Source: Treponema_C sp050320395
GTDB lineage: Bacteria; Spirochaetota; Spirochaetia; Treponematales; Treponemataceae
Direction of reading: 5' to 3'
Assembly: GCF_050320395.1 (NCBI RefSeq)
Contig: NZ_CP144459.1
Span: 1,550,001-1,614,000 of the forward strand
Length of the DNA stretch: 64,000 nucleotides
Part shown: positions 32,901 to 41,391 of the stretch, one piece after another
How the letters are laid out: every line of letters starts with the position of its first letter
Numbering within the stretch: the stretch's first letter is position 1
Notes under the pieces: model-generated
The model's database searches: none
Told to the model about the DNA's origin: nothing
The model's input: only the letters and a program-made list of their open reading frames with translations
Made by a program: the position numbers and the translations under genes

Positions 32901-33683
32901 TTAGTCTTTGAGAACATCCGCTTCAAGAGCCCGTCTTGTCTGCGGGTCAAGATAGGTGAGCAGCTTCATAGCCAAGATACGCGGGTTGTCTCCGGCTTGG
33001 ATTGAAAGTACTCCTTCTATAATCATCTCTTTGGTTTGAATTTCCAAGCTGTTTTGATAGGCAAGTTTTGCGGAAATAGGCGTTAAAAACATGTTTGCAA
33101 GCAATGAACCGTACAGGGTTGTAACCAGAGCGACAGCCATGTTCGGACCGATAGAGCTTTTATCTTCGAGTTTTCCCAACATACCTATAAGACCGATAAC
33201 CGTACCCATCATTCCGTATGAAGGACCCAAGCCGGCCCAGTGAACAACCATGGAAATCCAATCCATGTGGCGGCTTTCTATGCGGTTAAGCTCGTTTTCC
33301 ATAATGGTTCGTATAACGGCTCCGTCGGTACCGTCGACGACAAGGCGCAAGCCCGATTTCATAAAGGCATCGTCCAAATCTTCAAGACCTTCTTCCCAGG
33401 CAAGAATACCTTCGCGCCTTGCCTTTTCGGATAAGGCAACCATGTTTTGTACCAGAGATTTGCTTCCGAAATCGGGGATTTTAAAAATACGCGCGATGAT
33501 TTTGAACATTCCCAAAACCCTGTTCATGGGAAAACTCAAAAACATTGCAAAAAACGAACCTATAATAACGAATATAAGAGAAGCGGCGTCCCAAATACCG
33601 CCCAAACCTCCTCCGGAAGAAAGGACGGAGAATACAAGAGACGCAAAACCGCCTGCAATACCGATAATACTTGCTATATCCAT
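32901..33683 (-). CDS. motA: Flagellar stator protein MotA
   Basis: 260 aa, four transmembrane helices (residues ~3-20, ~34-52, ~150-170, ~180-205) around a charged cytoplasmic loop. Typical segments GPSYGMMGTVIGLIGMLGKL and MAVALVTTLYGSLLANMFL are present. GGGAGG precedes the ATG. Confidence 0.95.
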   Translation of the reverse strand: MDIASIIGIAGGFASLVFSVLSSGGGLGGIWDAASLIFVIIGSFFAMFLSFPMNRVLGMFKIIARIFKIPDFGSKSLVQNMVALSEKARREGILAWEEGLEDLDDAFMKSGLRLVVDGTDGAVIRTIMENELNRIESRHMDWISMVVHWAGLGPSYGMMGTVIGLIGMLGKLEDKSSIGPNMAVALVTTLYGSLLANMFLTPISAKLAYQNSLEIQTKEMIIEGVLSIQAGDNPRILAMKLLTYLDPQTRRALEADVLKD

Positions 33684-33695
33684 TAAGCCCTCCCG

Positions 33696-33893
33696 TTATA
33701 ATTCATTTTTAAATGCGCCGATAAGACGGCGGTATGTAATAATTTTTTCCCTCATTTCTTCACCGGTATTACGCACTACCAGCCGTTTGCCGGACAGCAT
33801 AACCAGCGTTAAATCGGGATTATTTTCCATGTATTCAATATGATGAGGATTTATCCAATATGTACTCCCATCCAAACGCATTACTTCTATCAT
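33696..33893 (-). CDS. flbD: FlbD-family flagellar protein
   Basis: 65 aa from the ATG at 33893 (MIEVMRLDGSTYWINPHHIE), the usual FlbD start; an in-frame ATG 39 nt upstream is less likely. The rest (ENNPDLTLVMLSGKRLVVRN) fits the family. FlbD proteins are small and encoded next to motA in spirochetes and Firmicutes; function is not known. It is the first flagellar gene of this block; no good SD is seen. TTGACT with GAAAAT 17 bp downstream lies very close to the start and is a doubtful promoter. Confidence 0.85.
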   Translation of the reverse strand: MIEVMRLDGSTYWINPHHIEYMENNPDLTLVMLSGKRLVVRNTGEEMREKIITYRRLIGAFKNEL

Positions 33894-34021
33894 ACTATTT
33901 TCTACGCTAACTCCGTTACAGTCAAGTACCAAAAATGATTTTATTGCAATTTTTACAAAAAAATCTTCCGTAATTAAAGCGGTTCCCTCCCGCCCCGTTT
34001 ATTTTAAACCTTCATTATTAA

Positions 34022-34048
34022 TTATCGGAATTCGAAGGGGTAAGATTA
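34022..34048 (-). promoter_or_regulatory. Sigma-28-like promoter of the flagellar operon
   Basis: On the minus strand TAATCTTA (34041-34048), 11 bp, TCCGATAA (34022-34029). Against the usual sigma-28 pattern TAAAGTTT-N11-GCCGATAA this matches 5 of 8 and 7 of 8 positions with exact spacing. It points into flbD, 128 bp away, and overlaps the -35 side of the divergent uvrD promoter zone. Confidence 0.5.
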
Positions 34049-34058
34049 AGAACAAATA

Positions 34059-34087
34059 TTGCATACTCTTGTTTTTTTGCGTACAAT
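34059..34087 (+). promoter_or_regulatory. uvrD/pcrA promoter, predicted leaderless
   Basis: TTGCAT (34059-34064), 17 bp, TACAAT (34082-34087). The ATG at 34094 begins 6 nt after the -10 box, about where transcription should start. No Shine-Dalgarno sequence precedes it. Confidence 0.7.
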
Positions 34088-34093
34088 AGCCCA

Positions 34094-36190
34094 ATGCGCT
34101 TAACGGAATTACAAAAGGAATTAAACAGTGAACAATTAAAGGCGGTTGAAACGATTGACGGGGCCCTGCTTATCATAGCGGGAGCCGGAAGCGGTAAAAC
34201 CCGCGTTATAACCTACCGCATCGCATGGATGCTTGAACAGGGTATTCCCCAAAGTCAAATACTCGCCCTCACCTTTACCAATAAGGCGGCAAAGGAAATG
34301 TCCGGCCGCGTAAAAGAGCAGACGGGAAAAAAGCTGCAAAACCTTACCGTTTCGACCTTCCATGCCTTCGGAGTGCGCATATTGCGAAACGATATAGTCA
34401 ATTTGGGCTGGAGGGAAAATTTTTCGATTTACGATGAAACGGATAAAACCCAGCTTATAAAAGAAACGGGCCGCGAACTCGGATTTACCGCCGATGCCCT
34501 CGATGCCTATAAAATCGGCAATTTATTTTCGAATATAAAAACGGGCCGCTACACATGGCAAAGCGTAAACGATATGTACCGCCCCCTCTACGAAGAATAT
34601 CAAAGAGGCTTAAAGCTGTACAATGCGGTCGATTTTGACGACTTGATTGTGCTTCCCATTAAACTGTTTACGGAGTACCCCGAAGTATTGGAGCGCTACC
34701 GCCAAAGATATAAATACATCATGGTAGACGAGTTTCAGGACACCTCTTTTCAGCAGTACAAGCTTATGAGCATGCTTGCCGATAAAAACGTTGCAGTGGT
34801 CGGAGACGACGACCAATCCATATACAGCTGGCGCGGAGCAAACTACGAAAATATCCGCATGTTTGAAAAAGATTTCCCCCACGTAAAAGAAATCCGGCTT
34901 GAACAAAACTACCGCTCGACGGAAACGATTTTGGCGGCGGCAAACGGCGTTATATCGCACAATACGAACCGTAAGGACAAGGAATTGTGGTCGGGAAACG
35001 GAAGCGGAAAACCGATAGAAATATATTTACCCGAAAACGAAGCCGCCGAAGCCGATTTTATAGCAGAAAGCATTCAGGGGCTGCGCGCAGGAGAAAAGCG
35101 CAATTACGGAGATTTCGGCGTTTTAATGCGGGCAAACACCCAAAGCCGCGCCTTGGAAGAAGCGTTTTTAGCCGCGGACATTCCCTATACTATGAGCGGC
35201 GGAACCGGCTTTTATCAGCGTAAAGAAATAAAAGACATTATAAGCTATCTTCGCGTATGCTCGAATCACTATGACGATATAAATCTTTTGCGCATTATAA
35301 ATACGCCCAGGCGCGGTATCGGACGAAAAACAATCGAAAAACTGAATGCGGCCGCAGCGGAAAAGAGCTGCTCTTTATGGGAAGCAATCGAAAACCTGAT
35401 AAAGAAGGGAAGTACCGAAGCGGCGGTACAGGCTGAAAAAGAACTTTCCGTATTTGAACACGAAGAAACGGAAACAGGGATACGCACCTTTCAAGCGCTC
35501 AGCTCTGAAAAAGACAAGGGAGTAAGCGCTTTGGAAGAATTTTACGATTTTATTGTAAAACAAAGAAGCGCTCTTTTAAGCGGCGGAGGCGGCCTTTCAA
35601 AAAAAGTACGTACCCTGGTCGAAGACCTGGACTATTGGAGTTACCTCGTAAGCGAGTACCCTAAAAACGAAAAAGCCGCACGTTACAAGCTTTTAAACAT
35701 CGAATACCTTATCAATTCAATCGAAACATGGGAAAACAATCCCGACAATGCGGACACGGGCCTGTACAGTTGGCTTAACCGCATTACCCTTTTATCGCGC
35801 GACGATGCCGAAGAAGAATCGCTTTTAGGCAAGGTTAATTTAATGACAATCCATGCCTCAAAGGGTTTGGAATTTCCGGTTGTATTTATTGCAGGCTGCG
35901 AAGACGGCCTTATTCCGCACGCGCGCAGCCTTGAAGACGGAGAAGGCGGTATTGAAGAAGAAAGGCGGCTTTTTTATGTTGCGATTACACGGGCGCGCGA
36001 TAAACTCTATATTTCTTCGTGCCGCAGACGGCGTAAAATGCAGACAACGGTCGAATGTACACCCTCCCCCTTTTTGGACGAAATCCCCGCCCATCTGGTA
36101 GAGTATCACGAACCGCCCGGAGAATTGAGCGACGAAGATGCCGCCGATATCTTTGCGCAAATGAAAAACCGCTTCGGCGGCACGGATTAA
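34094..36190 (+). CDS. UvrD/PcrA/Rep-type DNA helicase
   Basis: Superfamily 1A 3'-5' helicase of 698 aa for repair and replication restart. All main motifs are present: Q-motif LNSEQLKAVE, Walker A GAGSGKTR, motif Ia LTFTNKAAKEM, Walker B VDEFQDTS, motif III DDDQSIYSWRGA, motif IV EQNYRST, motif V TIHASKGLEFPVVFIAG and motif VI ERRLFYVAITRA. The C-terminus lacks the PcrA Tudor-like tail. Rep, PcrA and UvrD cannot be separated here. Divergent from the flagellar operon. Confidence 0.93.
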   Translation: MRLTELQKELNSEQLKAVETIDGALLIIAGAGSGKTRVITYRIAWMLEQGIPQSQILALTFTNKAAKEMSGRVKEQTGKKLQNLTVSTFHAFGVRILRNDIVNLGWRENFSIYDETDKTQLIKETGRELGFTADALDAYKIGNLFSNIKTGRYTWQSVNDMYRPLYEEYQRGLKLYNAVDFDDLIVLPIKLFTEYPEVLERYRQRYKYIMVDEFQDTSFQQYKLMSMLADKNVAVVGDDDQSIYSWRGANYENIRMFEKDFPHVKEIRLEQNYRSTETILAAANGVISHNTNRKDKELWSGNGSGKPIEIYLPENEAAEADFIAESIQGLRAGEKRNYGDFGVLMRANTQSRALEEAFLAADIPYTMSGGTGFYQRKEIKDIISYLRVCSNHYDDINLLRIINTPRRGIGRKTIEKLNAAAAEKSCSLWEAIENLIKKGSTEAAVQAEKELSVFEHEETETGIRTFQALSSEKDKGVSALEEFYDFIVKQRSALLSGGGGLSKKVRTLVEDLDYWSYLVSEYPKNEKAARYKLLNIEYLINSIETWENNPDNADTGLYSWLNRITLLSRDDAEEESLLGKVNLMTIHASKGLEFPVVFIAGCEDGLIPHARSLEDGEGGIEEERRLFYVAITRARDKLYISSCRRRRKMQTTVECTPSPFLDEIPAHLVEYHEPPGELSDEDAADIFAQMKNRFGGTD

Positions 36191-36209
36191 AATTACATTT
36201 TTTCTCTAT

Positions 36210-36238
36210 TTGACAAAGTACGGAAACTATGATACTAT
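36210..36238 (+). promoter_or_regulatory. Promoter of the flavoprotein gene
   Basis: TTGACA (36210-36215), 17 bp, TACTAT (36233-36238). A leader of ~50 nt ends in a strong GAGGAGG before the ATG at 36295. A consensus promoter plus strong SD fits a highly expressed gene. Confidence 0.75.
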
Positions 36239-36294
36239 CGGGGTAATACCTATATTTTTATAGATACATCTTTATTTACTCTTGAGGAGGAAAA

Positions 36295-38211
36295 ATGAAA
36301 ACCGCCAAAAAACTCTTGGTACTTTTCATTGCGGCCGCCTGTGTTTTGTCCCTGTCTTTTGCAAAAAAGCCGGCAAACGTGGCAGCCGCTCCGCGTGCCG
36401 TAACCGAAATGAAAGCCGGTACTTACACCGAAACCGTTCACGGTATGCACGAAGGTTTGGTAGTTGAAGTAAAACTTGCCAAAAACAAAATCGAAGCCGT
36501 TTCCGTTAAAGCACATAACGAAACACCTGGCATCTCCGATGCGGCCATCAGTGTTGTGCCCGCCGAAATCATCAAGCAGCAAAGCCTTTCGGTAGATACC
36601 GTTTCCGGCGCTACGATGACCAGCAAGGGAATCCTGGCTGCGGTTGAAGCGGCTGTCAAAAAAGCCGGCGGAAATCCTGCCGACTTCAAGACGGCATCTT
36701 CCGCAAGCGCTGCAGCTGCAAAAAAAGACTACAGCAGCACTCCGCCTAAGAGCTGGGATGAAACCCACGAAATTATCGTCGTAGGCGGCGGTTTCGCAGG
36801 TCTTGCCGCGGCTCACAGCGCCAAAGTAAACGGTGCAAAGGACGTTGTTCTTATCGAAAAAATGCCCTTTGTCGGCGGAAACTCGCAGATCAACGGCGGT
36901 GTTTATGCAGCTTATACGAGCAAAAAAGCCGCAGCGCTTCAAAAAGAATTGAACCTCGTTCCCGATACGGCCGAAAAGCACATTGCCGACACCCTCAAAG
37001 GCGGCGACTATATGGGCGATGAAGCTCTCGTAAAGAACATGGTTTACGGTTCCCCCTTCTACTTGGACATGCTGTTTGACAACGGTTTGGAAGTCCGCAA
37101 AACCTTAACCCGTCCGGGCGGACACTACGGTTACAGAACCTATACGACCATCAGCGGTCAGGGTTCCGACATCGTACAGGTTCAAAAGAAAATGGTCGAA
37201 AAAGCCGGCGTACCGATTATGGTAAACACGAAAATGGTAACCATTTACCGCGAACATCCCCTTTCGGGAAAAGTTTTAGGTATCGGCGTTGAAACCAAAA
37301 ACGGTTTCAAAACCATGAAGGCTACCAAGGCCGTTATTCTTGCAAGCGGCGGCTTTGCCGGCGACGTTCCGATGCGTTCCCGCTATGTTCCCATGCTGAC
37401 CAAAGAATTGCCCACCACAAACCACGTCGGTGCAACCGGTGAAGGTATTGTTCAGGCTCAAGCTATCGGAGCGGCAACTCTTCATATGTCCTACATCCAG
37501 CTCTATCCCTTCGCCAACCCGAACGGAGGCGTTTTGGATGCATATGCGGTTATCCCCTTCTCCGGCCCCAGCTCCGGTGTTGTCTATGTCGACTACAAGG
37601 GTGAACGCTACGTAAACGAAGGCGAGCGCCGCGACGTATGTTCCAATGCAGCTAAAAACTCCGGCGGTTTCCCCACCTTCTGTATTATGAACGAAGAAAT
37701 CGTTAAAAAAGGCGGATTCGTAACCCCGGCACAGCTGCAGGGCGGTATGGAAGCGGACAGAATTTTCAAAGCCGACAGCCTTGAAGCATTGGCCGAAGAA
37801 ATCAACAAGCGCACCTACGAAGGACAAAAAGTGTCCATCCCCGGTGCAAATCTTGCCGCAACCATCAAAAAACACAACGAATACGTAAAAGCCGGTGCCG
37901 ACCCCGATTTCGGTAAGCGCGTCGACAAGGGTGTTATGATGACCATAGAAAGCGGCCCCTACTATGCAATTCCGCAGTGGCCTTCCGTCCACCACACGAT
38001 GGGCGGTTTGAACATCACCCCGAACACCGAAGTCCGCGACATTTACGGAAACGTAATTCCCGGCCTCTTTGCTGCAGGTGAAATCACCGGCGGTATCCAC
38101 GGAACCAACCGTTTGGGCTCCAACGCCGTTGCCGACTGCTGTGCAAACGGTTACATCGCCGGTCAGTATGCCGCAACCGGAACCTTACCCGACTTCATCA
38201 AGGGTAAATAA
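36295..38211 (+). CDS. Exported FMN-binding flavoprotein reductase (fumarate/urocanate reductase-like)
   Basis: 638 aa. Signal peptide (residues 1-23, ending SFA). An FMN-binding domain (35-125) has the flavinylation motif DTVSGATMTS with Thr107 as expected covalent FMN site, which needs an ApbE/Ftp transferase. From residue ~160 comes a FAD_binding_2 domain with VVGGGFAGLAAAHSA, AVILASGGFAGD, HTMGGLNITP and the C-terminal GIHGTNRLGSNAVADC. Such enzymes reduce fumarate, urocanate or related acceptors in the periplasm for anaerobic respiration; the acceptor cannot be decided. Monocistronic with strong promoter, SD and terminator, and biased codon use. Confidence 0.85.
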   Translation: MKTAKKLLVLFIAAACVLSLSFAKKPANVAAAPRAVTEMKAGTYTETVHGMHEGLVVEVKLAKNKIEAVSVKAHNETPGISDAAISVVPAEIIKQQSLSVDTVSGATMTSKGILAAVEAAVKKAGGNPADFKTASSASAAAAKKDYSSTPPKSWDETHEIIVVGGGFAGLAAAHSAKVNGAKDVVLIEKMPFVGGNSQINGGVYAAYTSKKAAALQKELNLVPDTAEKHIADTLKGGDYMGDEALVKNMVYGSPFYLDMLFDNGLEVRKTLTRPGGHYGYRTYTTISGQGSDIVQVQKKMVEKAGVPIMVNTKMVTIYREHPLSGKVLGIGVETKNGFKTMKATKAVILASGGFAGDVPMRSRYVPMLTKELPTTNHVGATGEGIVQAQAIGAATLHMSYIQLYPFANPNGGVLDAYAVIPFSGPSSGVVYVDYKGERYVNEGERRDVCSNAAKNSGGFPTFCIMNEEIVKKGGFVTPAQLQGGMEADRIFKADSLEALAEEINKRTYEGQKVSIPGANLAATIKKHNEYVKAGADPDFGKRVDKGVMMTIESGPYYAIPQWPSVHHTMGGLNITPNTEVRDIYGNVIPGLFAAGEITGGIHGTNRLGSNAVADCCANGYIAGQYAATGTLPDFIKGK

Positions 38212-38239
38212 GGCTCCGAAACGTTTACGGGCTTGTTAA

Positions 38240-38263
38240 AAAGTCCGGTTTAAGCCGGACTTT
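38240..38263 (+). repeat. Perfect 9-bp hairpin after the flavoprotein gene
   Basis: AAAGTCCGG (38240-38248) and CCGGACTTT (38255-38263) around a 6-nt loop, 28 nt past the stop. No T-run, so it may act as a 3' end stabiliser rather than terminator. Confidence 0.65.
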
Positions 38264-38285
38264 GAAACAGCCTCGGTAAACTTAT

Positions 38286-38338
38286 AAGGTGCTTGAAGCC
38301 TTCGATTTTTAATCGGAGTTTCGGGCACCTTTTTTTAT
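38286..38338 (+). terminator. Terminator of the flavoprotein gene
   Basis: AAGGTGC (38286-38292) pairs with GCACCTT, with an inner imperfect stem around CGAT/ATCG, followed by a run of seven or more T. Confidence 0.75.
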
Positions 38339-38424
38339 TTAAAAAGATTAAAGCCTGCATCTTATAATTACGGGTAATAGGGGCATTCCCTATTACCCGC
38401 TTATAAAAAACCGACGGCTTTTGC

Positions 38425-38453
38425 TTGCCTTTTTTGCAATATCGGTTTATATT
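38425..38453 (+). promoter_or_regulatory. msrAB promoter, predicted leaderless
   Basis: TTGCCT (38425-38430), 17 bp, TATATT (38448-38453), then 6 nt to the ATG at 38460. No SD. The 38339-38424 stretch upstream shows nothing else. Confidence 0.65.
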
Positions 38454-38459
38454 TCAAAT

Positions 38460-39527
38460 ATGAAACAATTACAAATTATAAAAAACAGTGCTTGTGTTTT
38501 ATTAACAATGGCTCTGTTAAGCTGTACAAAGATGCCCGCTCATACCGATTCCGCGGCATCCGAGGAGTTTAAAATGACGGGAAACATGAAGGAAATATAC
38601 CTTGCAGGCGGCTGCTTTTGGGGTGTTGAAGGATATTTTCGCCGCATTCCGGGAGTGCGCTTTACCGAAACGGGTTATGCAAACGGCAAAACCGATAAAA
38701 CAAGTTACCGTGAAATAGCGGCCACCGACCATGCGGAAACGGTTCATATCGTATACGATTTTTCCGTTATAAGTTTGGAAGAACTGCTCGCACATTTTTT
38801 CAGAATTATCGATCCCGCCTCGGTCAATAAGCAAGGAAACGATGTAGGCCGCCAATACCGCACGGGAGTCTATTATACCGATGAAGCGGATGCCCCGCGC
38901 ATAAAAGCTTTTTTTGATTTTGTGCAAAAAAAATATACAAAACCCCTTGCCGTTGAAGCCGAAAAACTTGCGCACTTTGTACGGGCCGAAGAATATCATC
39001 AGGATTATTTGGAAAAAAATCCCTTCGGTTATTGTCATATCGATTTGAATTTGGCGTCAAAACCCCTGTATGACGAAGAACGCTTCACAGTCCCTGCCGA
39101 TACCGAACTCAAAAACAGGTTAACGGCCGTCCAATATGAGGTTACGCAAAAAAAGGCAACCGAGCGCCCCTATACGAGCGAGTACGACAAATTCGATAAA
39201 CCGGGTATCTATGTTGATATCGTAACGGGAAAACCCCTCTTTTCTTCGAGCGATAAATACGATGCGCTCTGCGGCTGGCCGAGTTTTACCAAACCTATCA
39301 CAACCTCCGCCCTCGATTATGAAGAAGACACAAGCCACGGCATGGTTCGCACCGAAGTGCTATCCAAAACGGGAGGCGCTCACTTGGGACACGTTTTTCC
39401 CGACGGCCCGAAATCAAAGGGGGGCTTGCGTTATTGCATCAACGGTGCATCGCTGAGATTTGTTCCTTATGAGGATATGGAAAAAGAAGGCTACGGCGAT
39501 TATCTTCCCTATGTAAAATTGCGCTGA
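38460..39527 (+). CDS. msrAB: Lipoprotein methionine sulfoxide reductase MsrA-MsrB fusion
   Basis: 355 aa. A lipoprotein signal peptide ends in LLSC with Cys22 as lipidated residue. The MsrA domain (44-200) has GGCFWG with catalytic Cys52, and the MsrB domain (~225-350) has CGWPSF and catalytic RYCIN (Cys326). Together they repair both methionine-S-oxide and R-oxide. Export as a lipoprotein puts the repair in the periplasm or cell surface. Start chosen from the signal sequence and from the -10 box 6 nt upstream. The 3' end overlaps the next gene tail to tail by 19 nt. Confidence 0.92.
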   Translation: MKQLQIIKNSACVLLTMALLSCTKMPAHTDSAASEEFKMTGNMKEIYLAGGCFWGVEGYFRRIPGVRFTETGYANGKTDKTSYREIAATDHAETVHIVYDFSVISLEELLAHFFRIIDPASVNKQGNDVGRQYRTGVYYTDEADAPRIKAFFDFVQKKYTKPLAVEAEKLAHFVRAEEYHQDYLEKNPFGYCHIDLNLASKPLYDEERFTVPADTELKNRLTAVQYEVTQKKATERPYTSEYDKFDKPGIYVDIVTGKPLFSSSDKYDALCGWPSFTKPITTSALDYEEDTSHGMVRTEVLSKTGGAHLGHVFPDGPKSKGGLRYCINGASLRFVPYEDMEKEGYGDYLPYVKLR

Positions 39528-40645
39528 TAGAGTTTGTCCGTAATAAGGTTCACCTCGGTCGATAGAGGTAAGGAGCCCAGCTTGTCGCGTACCGAATCAA
39601 GATATGAGTCATCACCGAGCAGGCTGCACACCCTATCGCAAATTTCTTTCGGATTTCTGATAAACCAGCCTACCTTATTACGGACGGCAAACTGCATGTT
39701 TCCCAATTCCTGTCCGTGAATATAGGATGAAATAATAACGGGCTTTTTGGAAACCAACACTTCCATAAGCGTTGCGGGCCCCGCCTTTATGACTGCGCAA
39801 TCGCAAACCTTTACCATTTCATCCATATACGAAATAAAGCCCATCGGACGCAAATCGATTGAAGGATACAGCTGGGCGGTCAAATCAAGGACTTTTTTTG
39901 CGGCGGCATCTTTCCCGCAGACAACCAAAATAGTAAAAGTCACTTTACGGCGTATAAAATGCTGTACAATACGGACCGCATTCGGTAAGCCTTCTCCCCC
40001 GCCTGCCAATAATACAACCTTTTTATCGGCGGGAATACCGTGTTTTTTGCGTAGAGCAAGTAAATCGCTTTTTACGAGGGGAGTTAAGAACTTCGGACTG
40101 AGCAAAAAGGGCACTACGATGACATTCTTTTCAGGCACCGAACATTGTTTAACGGCTATATCCTTCGCACGCTGAGAAAAAACAAAGTATTTTATATCCT
40201 TTTCATAAAACCATGCAGTCGGCACGGTAAAAGGGTCGGTCACTATAACAGTAAAGGGAATGTTTCCTCCTAAACGGCGTAACGCGGTAACCGCCGAAGG
40301 TGTAAGCGCAAAATGAAAACTGACGACATCCGTTGCCTGAGATTTTTTAATCATTCTTTTTAGATACCATGCGGTATGAGGCGATATAACCATATTTATA
40401 AAACGCTGCATCCATTTTAACATCCCCAAATCATAGGTAAGACACCAGGCTCCCCGAACATAATTTGAGGCAAGCTGATAGCATTTTTCAAAGAAAAAAC
40501 GGGCAAGATGATTTTTGGAATCAATACCGTTCAGCAGTTCAACACGGGCATCGGGATAGTTTTGCTCCATAACCTGTTTTAAAACATTCGCGGATGACCT
40601 GTGTCCCCCGCCGGTATTCAGATATAGGCATACAAATTTTCGCAT
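39509..40645 (-). CDS. MGDG-synthase/MurG-like glycosyltransferase
   Basis: 378 aa, GT28-related. The N-terminal motif YLNTGGGHRSSANVL and a C-terminal VVLLAGGGEGLPNAV and VIKAGPATLMEVL match diacylglycerol glycosyltransferases. It may transfer a sugar to diacylglycerol to make membrane glycolipids, which treponemes contain. No membrane span; it probably binds the inner leaflet. The ATG at 40645 lies 7 nt after TAGAAT. An AGGAGG 24 nt upstream falls within the promoter spacer and is not a ribosome-binding site. Confidence 0.8.
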   Translation of the reverse strand: MRKFVCLYLNTGGGHRSSANVLKQVMEQNYPDARVELLNGIDSKNHLARFFFEKCYQLASNYVRGAWCLTYDLGMLKWMQRFINMVISPHTAWYLKRMIKKSQATDVVSFHFALTPSAVTALRRLGGNIPFTVIVTDPFTVPTAWFYEKDIKYFVFSQRAKDIAVKQCSVPEKNVIVVPFLLSPKFLTPLVKSDLLALRKKHGIPADKKVVLLAGGGEGLPNAVRIVQHFIRRKVTFTILVVCGKDAAAKKVLDLTAQLYPSIDLRPMGFISYMDEMVKVCDCAVIKAGPATLMEVLVSKKPVIISSYIHGQELGNMQFAVRNKVGWFIRNPKEICDRVCSLLGDDSYLDSVRDKLGSLPLSTEVNLITDKLYQRNFT

Positions 40646-40652
40646 AATGTAC

Positions 40653-40681
40653 ATTCTATAGGGAAGAAGACCTCCTGTCAA
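40653..40681 (-). promoter_or_regulatory. Glycosyltransferase promoter, predicted leaderless
   Basis: Minus strand TTGACA (40676-40681), 17 bp, TAGAAT (40653-40658), then 7 nt to the ATG at 40645. Confidence 0.7.
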
Positions 40682-40702
40682 TGTATATGTTTTTTTAAAC
40701 CC

Positions 40703-40731
40703 TTGTAATTATTTTGTATCCGTGTTATTAC
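40703..40731 (+). promoter_or_regulatory. Promoter of the outer-membrane-like gene, predicted leaderless
   Basis: TTGTAA (40703-40708), 17 bp, TATTAC (40726-40731), then 8 nt to the ATG at 40740. No SD. Confidence 0.6.
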
Positions 40732-40739
40732 TCATAGTT

Positions 40740-41333
40740 ATGAGAAAACTGAAAAAAAAGCTATGCGCTTTTACGGTATTCGTATTTATAACCCTTACTC
40801 CCGTCTTTACTCATACGTTCAGTGCCGGAGCAAAGTTTTTCGGATTAAGTATGCATCCGCGGGGAGCCGCGAATGCACCTCTTATACCTTATAAATTCGA
40901 TTCAAGAGGTATTTTTGTCCTTCATCCGGGTGTAACGCTTAATTTCGATTATTTTCTATGGAAAGACATCGTTTCGGTAAAAGCCGTACAGGGACTGTAT
41001 GCCGATTGCGCAATGCAGTTTGCAGGCTTTTCTCACGTGGGATTCCGCATACGCTTGTTTAAAATAGGCCGATTTTCCATGAATACGGGCATAGGCCCCA
41101 CCTTTTTATACCGCCAAAGCTGGTACAAGCTCCCCGGTTACAAGGATAAGCTTACCTTTTACCGCGGAACAAAGGATGAAGACTGGCAGTACCGTTTTAT
41201 TCTATACGGAGGAGAAATCGAAAATAATATACAGGTAAACGACAAATTCGACGTTTCGATTTCGGTTATTCCCGGAGGGATCGATTTAATCAATGTCAGT
41301 TTCGGTGCAAGATATAATTACAAAGCACCGTAA
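40740..41333 (+). CDS. Exported beta-barrel-like protein
   Basis: 197 aa. Signal peptide at residues 1-27 (basic start, hydrophobic core, THTFSAG region). The mature part has alternating hydrophobic strands with aromatic residues (TLNFDYFLWKDIVSVKAVQG, HVGFRIRLFKIGRF, RFILYGGEIENNIQV) and ends SFGARYNYKAP, like a small outer-membrane barrel. No family name recognised. It leads a short operon with the NeuB-like gene (58 nt apart). Confidence 0.6.
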   Translation: MRKLKKKLCAFTVFVFITLTPVFTHTFSAGAKFFGLSMHPRGAANAPLIPYKFDSRGIFVLHPGVTLNFDYFLWKDIVSVKAVQGLYADCAMQFAGFSHVGFRIRLFKIGRFSMNTGIGPTFLYRQSWYKLPGYKDKLTFYRGTKDEDWQYRFILYGGEIENNIQVNDKFDVSISVIPGGIDLINVSFGARYNYKAP

Positions 41334-41391
41334 AACAGTTTCGGCGCCCGGTACAACTACAAGGTTCGGTAAAACTGCCGAAAATAAGGAT

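Noticed and set aside
33894..33932. Extra 13 residues at the start of FlbD
   Set aside because: FlbD proteins start at MIEV; the added residues have no family match and no SD.
36250..36981. 243-codon minus-strand open frame in the flavoprotein gene
   Set aside because: Antisense to a certain gene, Cys/Arg/Phe-rich with no domain; caused by codon bias of the highly expressed flavoprotein.
37276..38100. 274-codon minus-strand open frame in the flavoprotein gene
   Set aside because: Same cause; no RBS or similarity to anything.
38460..39527. Selenocysteine in MsrA or MsrB
   Set aside because: Both catalytic positions are Cys codons and no in-frame TGA exists.
40670..40675. AGGAGG as ribosome-binding site of the glycosyltransferase
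   Set aside because: It lies between the -35 and -10 boxes and so is not transcribed into the mRNA; the distance to any ATG is also wrong.
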